This document shows positions 1 to 8,728 of a stretch of DNA of 64,000 nucleotides, piece by piece; within the stretch, counting starts at the first letter, position 1; each line of letters starts with the position of its first letter. A program made the position numbers and the translations under genes. The notes beneath the pieces are model-generated. The model did not search any database, had not been told where the DNA came from, and saw only the letters and a list, made by a program, of their open reading frames with translations. This DNA comes from Streptomyces natalensis ATCC 27448 (GTDB taxonomy: Bacteria; Actinomycetota; Actinomycetes; Streptomycetales; Streptomycetaceae): assembly GCF_000935125.1 (NCBI RefSeq), contig NZ_JRKI01000029.1, forward strand, positions 186,001 through 250,000, read 5' to 3'.

Positions 1-60
1 CGATCCACGCCCCGGCGTGACCCTGCCCTTCAACGAACGTTGCGTTGCCAGGTCCACGCG

Positions 61-84
61 AGCCGCCCGAAGTGCCGGGCGGCT
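61..84. terminator. Hairpin near the left edge
   Basis: A 9-bp perfect stem (AGCCGCCCG with CGGGCGGCT) and a 6-nt loop. There is no T-run. It could end a gene lying left of the window. The first 199 bases hold nothing else I can name. Confidence 0.35.
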
Positions 85-199
85 CCGGTGAAGTTGTGCG
101 GGTTCGTCGGGTGGTGAACGCCGCTGTTCAGATCGACGCCCTCGCCATAACTCGGCACCGCTTCCACGGCGAGTGCCCGATCGGACACGAGAGGTAGAT

Positions 200-1096
200 A
201 TGCCCATGCTGCTCATTACGGGCTCGTACCGCATCCTCGGCGACCGGCCCGACGGTGACACCGTCCACTTCACCCCGCGCGACCCGGGGTTCTGGTGTGA
301 GGTCCCCGGCCAACACCGCGTCAAGCGGGACGAGCACGGCGGTGCCTCGATCCGGCTGGACGGAATCGACGCCGCCGAGACCCACTACAAGGGCGTCGGG
401 CCCGACTTCGTCCACCAGCCACTGAACCTCGGCGCGCACGCCGCCCGGGATGAACTGCTGAACTGGCTGGGCTTCACCGACGTCACCCAGGACACCGAGG
501 AGAAGGTCACTGCTTCGGCCCCCGAGACCGTGCCCGGCTACATCCTCACCACCGGCGCCGACGTTTACGGCCGGTGCGTTGCGCTGATCGGGCGCGGCGA
601 CCCGCCGAAGGTCGGCAACCCCCCGAAGCCCGCGAAGAGCGGCGCCCGGATCGACGTCGCCCTCGACATGCTGCACCAGACCGTCAACCACCACCTGCTG
701 TCCCTGGGCCTGGTCTACCCCACCTTCTACAGCAGCCTGTTCAAGGAGCTGCGGGCGGACATGACCGCCACCGCGCAGCAGGCCAGGGCGGCCAAGGCTC
801 CCAACAGCGTCTGGCTGTACGACGTGACCACCACCGGCGCGAAGATCGAGGGGCTCGCCTCTCTCACGGACGAGCTGGTGATCGTGCCCAAGCTGTTCCG
901 CCGCCTGGCCGACTACGTCCGGCTCTTCGGCCCGCCGCTCGCTTGTCTCCCCGCCTACCTGGCCGGTGGCGCCGACGAGTTTCACGTCCCCGGACAGCGC
1001 GACAGCATCACCGGCCTCCATCACGTGGTCGAGGTCACCAACGGCACCTTCCGGATGACCCGTCCCATCGAAGACCTCGTGTTTGTCGAGAAGTAG
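200..1096 (+). CDS. Staphylococcal-nuclease-like (SNase) domain protein
   Basis: 298 residues. The N-terminal half has the pattern of the SNase/thermonuclease fold: a 'RLDGIDAAETH' segment (family pattern RLxGIDxPE) at about residues 50-60 and a 'DVYGRCVAL' segment (family pattern DxYGRxLA) at about 120. These carry the Asp, Glu and Arg expected near the calcium/phosphate site, although Pro of the first motif is Ala. The C-terminal half is unassigned. I see no signal peptide, so it is probably cytoplasmic. ATG at 200 was chosen over GTG at 173 because a GAGAGG ribosome site sits just upstream. Nuclease activity is inferred from motifs only. Confidence 0.65.
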   Translation: MPMLLITGSYRILGDRPDGDTVHFTPRDPGFWCEVPGQHRVKRDEHGGASIRLDGIDAAETHYKGVGPDFVHQPLNLGAHAARDELLNWLGFTDVTQDTEEKVTASAPETVPGYILTTGADVYGRCVALIGRGDPPKVGNPPKPAKSGARIDVALDMLHQTVNHHLLSLGLVYPTFYSSLFKELRADMTATAQQARAAKAPNSVWLYDVTTTGAKIEGLASLTDELVIVPKLFRRLADYVRLFGPPLACLPAYLAGGADEFHVPGQRDSITGLHHVVEVTNGTFRMTRPIEDLVFVEK

Positions 1097-1116
1097 ACCG
1101 GAGAACGAGACGCACC

Positions 1117-1305
1117 ATGAGTGCCGACACCAACTTCCAGGCACCGGCTGCACTTCTCGCCGTCGTAGCCTCGTTGGACGCCCGGGGCGCCGAAGGCACA
1201 CCCGCGCAGTACCAGGACGGCCTGATCTGGCCCCTCCTCAAGGCTCATCCGCCATCTACCGCGCCCAACCGCCGCCACCAACTGATTGGCGACCAGGATC
1301 GCTAA
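1117..1305 (+). CDS. Small unknown protein, possibly truncated
   Basis: 62 residues, starting 20 bp after the SNase-like gene with a GGAGAA site upstream, so it could be co-transcribed. The first 40 residues are well-behaved (an Ala/Leu-rich helix, then 'GTPAQYQDGLIWPLLK'). The tail is Pro/Arg-rich and looks out of frame. It may be the N-terminal stub of a longer gene cut at about 1240. I do not recognise the family. Confidence 0.35.
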   Translation: MSADTNFQAPAALLAVVASLDARGAEGTPAQYQDGLIWPLLKAHPPSTAPNRRHQLIGDQDR

Positions 1306-1806
1306 CGCGGTGACGTCGACCAGGTACGTGCACTGTTCTGCGCCAGAGCCCTCCCTCCATCGCGTAGCTCTTGTGGAATGCCGCCCAGCTCCGCACCAGG
1401 CAGGGGGGACGGGTTGATCGGTGGGCGTGTTCAGTCGGCCGCGACGGGGGTGAACCGGATGCTCCGCCAGCTCGCCCCGCCGCATCGCATTCACCTGCTG
1501 CCGGGTCCGCCCCAGTTCAGCCCACCGCCGTGACCTGCACCACCCAGACCACAACACCGCCCCCGCAGCCATCGTCACCGGACCACCACACCCCGGCAGC
1601 ACCGCCGAGCCGTCCCGCCAACCCCCACACCAGATCATCCAGGCCTACACACCTCACGACCACAGCTGAACGGCACCTACTTATGCCCGACTGCTCACCT
1701 TGAGCAAGGCAATCGAACTCCCGACACCTCAGTCGATCCGAACCATCGCAGGTCAGAGCCTCACGTTGGTACACCTTGACTGAGAGGGGTCACGGGCAGT
1801 TCACAG
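1306..1806. other. Gap with no supportable gene
   Basis: Open frames here are Pro/Thr/Arg-rich artefacts of GC composition with no start context. No transposase motif or complete RNA gene is visible. It separates the rightward SNase pair from the leftward 224-residue gene. Confidence 0.5.
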
Positions 1807-2481
1807 CTATTGCTCCACCTGGCCGCTCAACTGTGCCCAGGTATAGCTGTCCATACTGTCGTGAGGGCCGATCCTGGAGAGTTCCGAGCCGTCGCGCCCC
1901 ACTGCCACGATGAGCGGTCGTATCCCCCCGTGGCCTGTATACGGGGACTTCCAGACGACGATGAACCTGCCGTGTCCGGGCACCTCGATCCGTCGATCGC
2001 CGAGGAGGAGATGATCCACTTCGGCCGCCACCTGGAGCATGTTGGAACCGACCCACGGGGCCGTCCCGATGATGTCCGGATGACAAGACCCCCGCAGGCG
2101 ATAGGCATAGCTCAGACCACCTGTGCCTTCGCCGACCTCGATCATGCCGACCTGCCCCGGCTGGCCCACCGCCAGCCTCCCGGCAGGCAGGTCACCGTCC
2201 GACGCACTGCCGCCGCCTGTGTACTGCCACGTCTCGCCGCAGCGCTCGATCAGTGCGGTGTGCGTCTCCGCTTTCGCGGACCTGGGACGCCGGACGAGCC
2301 AGACTGCGCCGACCCCCGCGTCCAGGTCGACGTCACCGGACACCAGGGTCATCCAGCGGTGAGGCAGCCAACCGGGCTGCGATACGTCGCCGTTGACCAC
2401 GCGTCTGACCACCCTCGGCAGAATGATCTGCATCCAGCGGTGAATACGGCGAATCCGACGCAGCTCAGCGCGAGTGGACAT
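1807..2481 (-). CDS. Conserved-looking unknown protein, 224 residues
   Basis: Intact leftward frame starting at ATG 2481 and ending at 1807. Codon use is typical of the host and the product is soluble, with no membrane segment. The middle has alternating hydrophobic strands with several Gly-rich turns ('TGGGSASDGD', 'GEGTGGLSYAYRLRGS'), which suggests a beta-rich fold. The frame stays open upstream into an ATP-grasp remnant, so a fused 408-residue product is formally possible. The upstream sequence stops resembling its family well before this ATG, so I treat the two as separate. The ribosome site is weak. Function unknown. Confidence 0.5.
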   Translation of the reverse strand: MSTRAELRRIRRIHRWMQIILPRVVRRVVNGDVSQPGWLPHRWMTLVSGDVDLDAGVGAVWLVRRPRSAKAETHTALIERCGETWQYTGGGSASDGDLPAGRLAVGQPGQVGMIEVGEGTGGLSYAYRLRGSCHPDIIGTAPWVGSNMLQVAAEVDHLLLGDRRIEVPGHGRFIVVWKSPYTGHGGIRPLIVAVGRDGSELSRIGPHDSMDSYTWAQLSGQVEQ

Positions 2482-3033
2482 GTTCACACGGTACCCAGGG
2501 GCGAAGCCCGCCGCGCCAGTGACGCCGAAGGCGTGGCCTTGACCGCTGCAGATCCCCATCCCTGGTACGACGACGGAGCACGACCTGCGAACGCATTCCT
2601 TCAGGTGAAGTGCAGTTAACGACACGGAACTGTTCCCCGAACCAACGACCCGCGCAAAGCTGATGGCCAGCAGATGAGCCCGGTATGTGTCGACGCCTAC
2701 CGCGAATCTTTCGGGGTCGACGACGACCCGGGTGCCCTGGCTGAGGGTCCGCAGCGCCTCGATGTGGTAGCTGCCGGGCCGGCGGTCGATCTGCGCGTAC
2801 CACACGTACAGATCCAGCTCGTTCAGACACAACCCGCCGTGGCACGCCCGACCACCGCGGATGTGGGTGCGGTCGATGTTCAGATCGTGGACGAAGTCCA
2901 CATCCGCCATGCCCGCGAGGAGTTCAAGACATCGCTCCCCGGCTTCAGCGGGGACGGTGGGGCTGCGCGGCAGCCGCCGCACGGCCTCGGACATCCCGAT
3001 GGGTGCGCTGGACAAGAACGTACCCACCCGCAA
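2482..3033 (-). pseudogene. N-terminal remnant of an ATP-grasp (RimK/glutathione-synthetase-like) protein
   Basis: Residues about 1-120 of this frame (TTG start at 3033) resemble the N-terminal part of actinobacterial ATP-grasp ligase-like proteins. The recognisable stretch includes 'CLNELDLYVWYAQIDRRPG' followed by 'TRVVVDPERFAVGVDTYRAH'. After about residue 120 the pattern is lost, and no ATP-binding lid, Walker-like loop or catalytic Glu/Asn pair follows. The gene is therefore broken, by deletion or frameshift, between about 2600 and 2680. Family assignment is from memory of the motif and is moderate. Confidence 0.45.
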
Positions 3034-3294
3034 TGGCCGAATGCCGACCCACTCCCCCAGAACTGTGCAGTAAGCGACAGGCTGCCCGAGACCTGCCGGA
3101 GCTACGCGTACGACCTGCTGCGGTGGTTCCGGGTCCTGTGGTCCCTGGAGTTGTGCAGAGGGCGATCCGGCCTGCGGCCGCGGTCGGAATTTCGCCGGTT
3201 CGTCATCTCCAGGTCGCCATTGGTGCCATGTCGCGCTCCCTGAGTATCAGTTCACTGGAGCGCCCCCCGCACACCGGACCTGAAAGAGGGACGC

Positions 3295-4563
3295 ATGCTA
3301 AGACGCGGGCTTATCACGCTCGTTGCCGTCGGCCTTGCCATTTCGGTGGGGTCGGTGGGGTCGGTCGCCACGGCATCGGCAGCCGGCAGCCCGGTGACAC
3401 TCGCCGTGTTCGGCGACTCGCCGTACGGCAGGTCGGCGTACGCGCCCGCGGGCCAGACCGCCGACACCTCGCAGTTCCAGAAAACCCCGGCGTTCATCGG
3501 CACCATCAACAGTGACCCGACGATCAGCGACGCCATCCACGTGGGCGACATCCACTCGGGCAAGGAGTTCTGCACCGAGGACTACGACGCCTCGATCGCG
3601 TCCGTGTGGAAGACCCTCACCAAGCCGCTCGTCTACACGCCGGGCGACAACGAGTGGGCCGACTGCCACAAGGCGTCGAGTCTCACCTCGCCCGGTCAGG
3701 GCGGCGGCTTCTACGACTCGGCCTCGGGCACGACCAACTACATCGGCACGAGCGGCCTGTCGACCAACACGGCGGACTGCGTCAGCTACCACTGTGGCAA
3801 CCCGCTCGACAACCTGGCCAAAGTCCGGCAGAACTTCTTCGCGCAGCCCGGCCGCACCCTCGGCAGCGGGACACTGAAGGTGGTGTCCCAGGCCACCGCC
3901 TACGACCCGAGCCACCCGGGCGACGCCCAGTACGCCGAGAACGTGAGGTGGGCACAGAACGACATCGTCTTCGTGACCATCAACGTGCCCGGCGGCTCGA
4001 ACAACGACGCCGACCCCTGGTACAAGGTGCCGACCGCGACTCAGGCGCAGACCGACGAGCGGACCAATCGGACCGCGGCCGACGTCCGCTGGCTCGATGC
4101 CGCCTTCGCCGACGCGGCGGTCCAGCACGCCAAGGCCGTGGTGATCACGTCGCAGGCCGACGTGTGGGACCTCGACGGCAAGACCAAGGACCACCTGACG
4201 AACTACGAGCCGGTCATCAGCGAGGTCGCGGCGAAGACGACCGAGTTCGGCCGTCCGGTGCTGATGCTCAACGGTGACTCGCACCTGTACCGCTCGGACA
4301 ACCCGCTGTCGCCGACGGCGACGTGCACCGGCGAGACGGACCCGGCCACCGGGGCCGGCGTGTGCGCCCACGACCCGGGTGACAACGCTTGGAACGAGCA
4401 CCCGTACTACAACGTCTCGAACTTCCACCGGATCGTCGTGCACGGCAGCACCACTCCGCTGGAATGGCTGAAACTGACAGCCGACCCGAACGCCAACTAC
4501 GCCGTCACCGACACAACCTACGGCCCGTTCAGCTGGCAGCGGATGCCGCAGCCACAGCTGTAA
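3295..4563 (+). CDS. Secreted calcineurin-like metallophosphoesterase
   Basis: 422 residues. The first about 30 residues are a Sec signal peptide (basic start, hydrophobic core, Ala-X-Ala-like end at 'ATASAAG'). The mature part has the metallophosphoesterase signature blocks in order: 'VFGDSPYG' (D), 'HVGDIHSG' (GD plus H), 'YTPGDNEW' (GDNE) and, near residue 325, 'LNGDSHLYRSD' (the GHxH-like region, here GDSHLY). It should act outside the membrane on a phosphoester of unknown identity. The start has an AAAGAGGG ribosome site 5 bp upstream. It is transcribed alone. The replacement of the usual last GHxH by GDSH is typical of some secreted relatives but should be noted. Confidence 0.75.
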   Translation: MLRRGLITLVAVGLAISVGSVGSVATASAAGSPVTLAVFGDSPYGRSAYAPAGQTADTSQFQKTPAFIGTINSDPTISDAIHVGDIHSGKEFCTEDYDASIASVWKTLTKPLVYTPGDNEWADCHKASSLTSPGQGGGFYDSASGTTNYIGTSGLSTNTADCVSYHCGNPLDNLAKVRQNFFAQPGRTLGSGTLKVVSQATAYDPSHPGDAQYAENVRWAQNDIVFVTINVPGGSNNDADPWYKVPTATQAQTDERTNRTAADVRWLDAAFADAAVQHAKAVVITSQADVWDLDGKTKDHLTNYEPVISEVAAKTTEFGRPVLMLNGDSHLYRSDNPLSPTATCTGETDPATGAGVCAHDPGDNAWNEHPYYNVSNFHRIVVHGSTTPLEWLKLTADPNANYAVTDTTYGPFSWQRMPQPQL

Positions 4564-4835
4564 AGCCCGCTGAGAACACACGACCGGCCAGGTGTCCGAT
4601 GTGGACCCCCGGTCGGTCGCATGCTGCTGGAACGACGCCTGATCGATGGTGCTTGGCGCGCCGTGCCTGTGGGCCGCGTCCTTCGGTGCCAGCGTGCCGC
4701 ACGACCTCGTCGCCGTGTTCGCGGGCGCTCTCAGCTCCACCGCGCCGGTCCTGCGTCGGGTGCTGCCCGAGAGCACGAGGGACCGGCTCCTGCGCGCTCC
4801 GGCGGGCTGGGCGTCGGCCCCACCCCCCTACGACG
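4564..4835. other. Gap after the phosphoesterase
   Basis: A short rightward frame from 4646 exists but has no ribosome site, and it runs into the terminator hairpin, so I do not call it a gene. Confidence 0.4.
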
Positions 4836-4876
4836 CACGAAGCCCGGCCTCCCTGGCAGGGAGGCCGGGCTTCGTG
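4836..4876. terminator. Near-perfect long hairpin, probable bidirectional terminator
   Basis: A 19-bp perfect inverted repeat (left arm 4836-4854, right arm 4858-4876, 3-nt loop GGC) with a GC-rich core. It lies between the rightward phosphoesterase gene and the leftward SH3-like gene, where a two-way terminator is expected. Confidence 0.75.
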
Positions 4877-5021
4877 TTGTGCTCTGACATGCGGGATATC
4901 GCGGCTTCACACCCCGGAGCCAGAACGTGATGGTGCCCCCGACCCACGGGGTTGGGAGCACCAGGTTCGGTCCCGGCCGCCCCAGGCGAGTGGGCACCGT
5001 GCCGCCCGGTCGTCGAGGCCA

Positions 5022-5060
5022 TGGGCGAGTCCACTGGGAAGTGGGCGAGTCCACTGGGAA
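5022..5060. repeat. Two direct copies of a 19-bp repeat, 20-bp period
   Basis: TGGGCGAGTCCACTGGGAA occurs at 5022-5040 and again at 5042-5060, downstream of the SH3-like gene. No coding role is visible. Confidence 0.7.
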
Positions 5061-5150
5061 ATGTGAATGAGTAGTTCACCGACGTGTGGGGTTCCCCGCC
5101 AGCCTGTGACCGGCAGGGAACCTGATGGGTTGATCGAGTCGGGAAAAGGG

Positions 5151-5468
5151 TCAGCAGACCGGGGGGTCGGGGGTCCCCCACTCGCGCAATACCTGGTCCG
5201 GCTGCCATACCCAGCCGGCGGCTTCCGGGGCATTGAGGTTCCACCAGTTCCCGTCAGCCGTTTGACAGTTGATGGTGACTTGCTGGCCGTTCCGGCCTTT
5301 GCCCACGATCGCTCCGTCGGGGGCTGCCAGGATGTCGGCGTCTGCGATGAAGCGCCCGGGCACTCCTGCCGCGGCTTGGGCCGCCTGTGCCTGCGGGGAC
5401 AGGAGCGCTCCTCCGAGGAAAGCGACGGACAGGCCAACCAGTGTCAGCTTTGAAGCGAGTTTACGCAC
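5151..5468 (-). CDS. Small secreted SH3-like protein
   Basis: 105 residues. Residues 1-29 are a clear signal peptide (MRKL start, hydrophobic stretch, cleavage near 'AQA-AQA'). The mature about 75 residues match the shape of actinobacterial bacterial-SH3 peptides: 'ADILAAPDGAIVGKGRNGQQV', a Cys, then 'GNWWNLNAPEAAGWVW', and a C-terminal Cys that could pair with the first. The GTG start at 5468 has GGAGAC upstream. It is probably an extracellular or cell-wall protein of unknown ligand. It is monocistronic and ends near a 20-bp direct repeat. Confidence 0.7.
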   Translation of the reverse strand: MRKLASKLTLVGLSVAFLGGALLSPQAQAAQAAAGVPGRFIADADILAAPDGAIVGKGRNGQQVTINCQTADGNWWNLNAPEAAGWVWQPDQVLREWGTPDPPVC

Positions 5469-5747
5469 TAGGTCTCCATGGCCGGAGGCGATATTCGCGA
5501 ATACCGGAATATCGCATGGTCAATTCCCGGTGCACGCTAGTAGGCGGCGATGAAATTCCGGTGTAACGGCTGGTGCTTCCCATTTATGCATAGGGGCCTC
5601 TCCTAACGCCCTCTTGCACGGTTGGCCGTGGCTTGGTGCCCCGGTAGCTCGCTGACTGTGCATGACGGGGGCTGGGGCGCGTGAGCGCATCGTGGCGGAG
5701 TACCGGGCCGCTGGGCAGCCGGCCGCGGGCCGCAGGGACCTGGACAG

Positions 5748-5960
5748 TTCGCCTCCGGCAAGACCCAGCAGAACGCCGTGAACGGGTGGTGAAGCCGCCA
5801 CACCACAAGTTCAAGAAGAACGCTCCCGCCTGATACGAGGCACGGCACGAACAGCAGCGCAAAGCCCACTCCTCACGACGCATCCGAATCGAGCACGGCA
5901 ATGCACACATGAAGAACTGAAGGGCGCTTACCCAACACCACGGTGTCGGTTGAAAGCCAG
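5748..5960 (+). pseudogene. Degraded IS5-family-type transposase remnant
   Basis: A 'FASGKTQQNAVNG' segment (about 5748-5790) matches the start of the DDE domain in IS5-like elements. A second block from 5804 reads HKFKKNAPA-stop-YEARHEQQRKAHSSRRIRIEHG, then NAHMKN-stop-RALTQHHG, which matches the C-terminal end of such transposases. Both stops are TGA where the family has Trp (TGG), so two G-to-A changes inactivate it. The region between the two blocks is deleted. I could not identify terminal inverted repeats. Confidence 0.6.
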
Positions 5961-6162
5961 TAGCCAGATGTCAACCCTGAGCCGCCATCAGCCATTGTCC
6001 TCTACCTGCTCGGCCTGGTGTTTTTCTAGCGCTACTACTGGCAGGGGATGAGGTTGAGTTGTGGCGAGCAGTGACCTCACATCGGACAGCCTGGTGACTC
6101 TTCCCGAGAAGGCCCACGGAGGCAGGCAGACCGCTGGTGCTGCGTCATGGCAGGATCCCCGC

Positions 6163-7050
6163 ATGGATGACCGACGACGGACCGCGGCACGCAGGAGCAT
6201 CGAGGGGCTGGCGTTCGGCGATGCCTTCGGGGAGCGCTTCTTCGGGCTGTTCCGCCCCGAGGCCGAGGCCCGCCGGCTGATCTCGGAGCGCATCGCACCG
6301 CCCGACCCGCACTGGCACTGGACGGACGACACCGCCATGGCGCTGGAGCTGCTCGCCGTCCTGGAGACACATGGCGAGGTGCGGTCGCAGACGCTCGCAG
6401 AGCGCTTCGCCGCACGCTACAAGGCCGACCCCGGCCGCGGTTACGGCTCCGGTATGCACGCCCTGCTGCCCCGCGTCGCCGCCACCCCCGGCGAATGGGA
6501 GACGCTGGCCACCACCCTCTTCGGCGGCGAGGGCAGCCTCGGCAACGGCGCGGCGATGCGGGTCGCCCCGCTGGGCGCCTGGTTCCACGACGACCTCGAC
6601 CGCACCGCCGAACAGGCCGCCCGCTCCGCCCGGGTCACCCATGCCCACCCCGAGGGCGTCGCGGGCGCGGTGGCGGTGGCCGTGGCAGCCGCCCTATCGG
6701 CCCGCGGCGAGCCGCCGGCACCCGCCGCGGTCGCCGACCGCACCCCCGACGGCGCGGTACGACGGGGCCTGCTGGCCGCCGCCGGATTGCCGCCGGACAC
6801 CGACCCTGTCGCCGCCGCGGCGGCCCTCGGCAACGGCCGCATGGTCCGCGCCGACGACACCGTCCCGTTCGCGCTGTGGTGCGCCGCCCGGCACCCCGAC
6901 GACCTGCCGACCGCACTCTGGGCGACCGCAGCAGGCTTGGGCGATGTGGACACCACCTGCGCCATCACGGGCGGGGTGGTGTCGGCCCGGACGGGCACCG
7001 GCGGGCTGCCGCCGGAGTGGTCCGAGCGCCGGGAACCGCTGCCCCACTAA
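6163..7050 (+). CDS. ADP-ribosylglycohydrolase family protein
   Basis: 295 residues, a usual length for the family. Metal-binding motifs are present at both ends: 'WTDDTAMAL' near residue 50 and 'GDVDTTCAITGG' near residue 265. Both are typical of DraG-like hydrolases that remove ADP-ribose from proteins or small molecules. 'GNGAAMRVAPLG' near residue 130 is also characteristic. ATG at 6163 begins the conserved sequence (MDDRRRTAARRSIEGLAFGDAFG). The longer frame from GTG 6061 has a better ribosome site but adds unmatched residues. It is transcribed alone. The target of de-ADP-ribosylation cannot be told from context. Confidence 0.85.
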   Translation: MDDRRRTAARRSIEGLAFGDAFGERFFGLFRPEAEARRLISERIAPPDPHWHWTDDTAMALELLAVLETHGEVRSQTLAERFAARYKADPGRGYGSGMHALLPRVAATPGEWETLATTLFGGEGSLGNGAAMRVAPLGAWFHDDLDRTAEQAARSARVTHAHPEGVAGAVAVAVAAALSARGEPPAPAAVADRTPDGAVRRGLLAAAGLPPDTDPVAAAAALGNGRMVRADDTVPFALWCAARHPDDLPTALWATAAGLGDVDTTCAITGGVVSARTGTGGLPPEWSERREPLPH

Positions 7051-7333
7051 CGCCTGCCCGAGTGCGCCGGCCACCGCCCCTCATGCCAGGACACCTCGAT
7101 CGGCGGGCCGAAGCACGCGCGCCGGCCTGCTGACAGGCTGTGGCGCCCAGACGAGAAGCGACGCCGCCGGTACCAGTGCGGTCGCGGCGCCAGCCACCGC
7201 CCAGCACAACCACCTTCAGCAGCCCGTGCAGACCACCGCGGCGGACTGGAAACCGGGCGCCGGCACCCTCGGCCGCACCGGCACGCTGATGAAGGGCGCC
7301 GTCTCTCAGAAGCTTTCTGCTTACCAGTCAGCC

Positions 7334-7391
7334 GAGTTGTCCGATCGAGCAGCTGAGTTGCCTGATCGAGCAGCTGAGTTGTCCGATCGAG
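7334..7391. repeat. 21-bp tandem repeat, 2.8 copies
   Basis: Units at 7334-7354, 7355-7375 and 7376-7391 (partial) share GAGTTG-YCYGATCGAG-CAGCT with two substitutions. The unit is seven codons long but lies in no gene I can support, between the ADP-ribosylglycohydrolase and the tetR remnant. Confidence 0.85.
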
Positions 7392-7452
7392 CCGGGTTCC
7401 GGATCGGGCGAACGGGCGGCGTCCGTACATGACCGGGCCCCCCTTCCTCGTG

Positions 7453-7683
7453 TCAGCCCAGCAGCCCGGCCAGCACCGCCGTTGTCGCGTTCAGCAACTG
7501 CTCGGAGGACGGGCCACCCGCGGCGGTGCGGGCGAGCAGGCCCTCGCGTGCGGCCAGGATCACCTCGGCGGCCTGCTCGGCGGAGGCCCCGGGCGGCACC
7601 AACTCCGGCAGGACCCGCTCCAGCAGGGCCGCCAGCGCCGCCGTCACCGTGCGGTCGTGTACGGCGACCCGCTCGGTGACGAC
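7453..7683 (-). pseudogene. C-terminal remnant of a TetR-family regulator
   Basis: Reading leftward, about 75 residues ending at 7453 ('TVTAALAALLERVLPELVPPG' region, then 'SAEQAAEVILAAREGLLART') look like the ligand-domain tail of a TetR regulator. The DNA-binding N-terminus, expected at higher coordinates, is absent. Homology stops at about 7680, where the amidohydrolase fragment on the other strand begins. Confidence 0.5.
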
Positions 7684-7689
7684 TCGGTG

Positions 7690-8451
7690 CCCTGCTGCGA
7701 GAGCCGTCCCGACTTCGCCCGGATCGCGGACGGCGTCGACGCCGTCCGCGCGGCGGCCCGGGACGAGTTCCGCAAGGGCGCCGCCCATCTGAAGGTGTTG
7801 CTCTCCGGCGGGGTGGCCTCGCCGCACGACGAGATCGCGGCCGTCCAGTACAGCGAGGACGAGATACGCGCCGCAGTGGAGGAGGCGGAGAACCACAACC
7901 GGTACGTCACCGCGCACGCCTACCACCCGCGCGCCATCGATCGGGCCCTGCGGGCCGGCGTGCGCTGCGTCGAACACGGCAACCTGATCGACGACGCGAC
8001 CATCGCCCTGCTGCTGGAGCGGGACGCCTTCCTGGTGCCCACCCTGATCGCCTACGAGCAGACGGCGAAGCTCGGCCGGCAGTCCGGCCTGCCGGAGTCG
8101 TCCTACCGCAAGCTCACCGAGGTCCGCGACCATGGGCTGGCCGCCCTGGAGAAGGCCCATCGCGCGGGCGTCAATCTGGTCCACGGCAGCGACTTGCTCG
8201 GGCCGCTGCACCCGGCCCAGTTGGAGGAGTTCACCCTGCGCGCCGAGGTCCAGCCCGCTGCGGATGTGATCCGTTCCGCCACGAGCACGGCGGCCCGCCT
8301 GCTGCGGATGGAGGGCGAGATCGGCACCCTCGCGCCGGGCGCGCACGCCGACCTGCTCGTCGTGGACGGCGACCCGCTGGCGGACCTGGCCGTCCTCACC
8401 CGCCCCGAGCGCCACCTGCGGCACGTGGTCAAAGCCGGTGCCGTCCTCTGA
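7690..8451 (+). pseudogene. C-terminal part of an amidohydrolase (imidazolonepropionase/prolidase-like)
   Basis: About 250 residues of an amidohydrolase barrel remain: 'HLKVLLSGGVASPHDEI' (metal-bridging Lys region), 'TAHAYHPRAI' and 'CVEHGNLID' (two metal His), 'NLVHGSDLLGP' (catalytic Asp), and a C-terminal 'GTLAPGAHADLLVVDGDPL' that closes the composite beta-sandwich. The N-terminal HxH metal site and the start codon are missing. Sequence before about 7690 belongs to a tetR remnant on the opposite strand. It is therefore unlikely to be functional even though the frame stays open upstream. Confidence 0.7.
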
Positions 8452-8728
8452 GAAGGCTTCCGCTCACCGGCCGGTGGGCCTGATCAGTCGGTTCTGGATC
8501 GGGTGATCGCGACAACGTCGGCGCATGAACACAGGGCCCCTCGGTAGCTCGGTTCACGACGCCACTCGAGCACCAGGGCCCCTGTTGTCGCACTCTTGCG
8601 CGTCCACGCCTCGCCACACATCCAACTCCCATGCGTCACCGCGCGATTGGCTCATGCTCAGCTTCGACGACGCGGCGGACAGAAGGGACCACACGCAAAG
8701 CTGCGGCTCCGAGGGTCGTTCACGCCCG
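8452..8728. other. Gap with no supportable gene
   Basis: It lies between the amidohydrolase fragment and the end of the nucleotidyltransferase gene. Short frames on both strands lack start signals and family motifs. Confidence 0.4.

Noticed and set aside
1371-1703. Pro/Thr/Ser-rich open frame
   Set aside because: Composition artefact with no ribosome site and no recognisable fold.
1700-1790. A tRNA-like T-arm sequence on the minus strand (GGGAGTTCGATTGCC)
   Set aside because: The flanking bases do not form acceptor, D and anticodon stems, so it is not a tRNA gene.
3298-4776. 492-residue minus-strand frame opposite the phosphoesterase
   Set aside because: It is the shadow of a gene with a clear signal peptide and catalytic motifs on the plus strand.
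4646-4930. Rightward 94-residue frame starting MVLGAPCLWAA
   Set aside because: No ribosome site, and it is translated through the terminator hairpin.
8525-8600. Apparent long inverted repeat around AGGGCCCCT
   Set aside because: The arms are each locally palindromic (GGGCCC) and do not pair as one extended stem.
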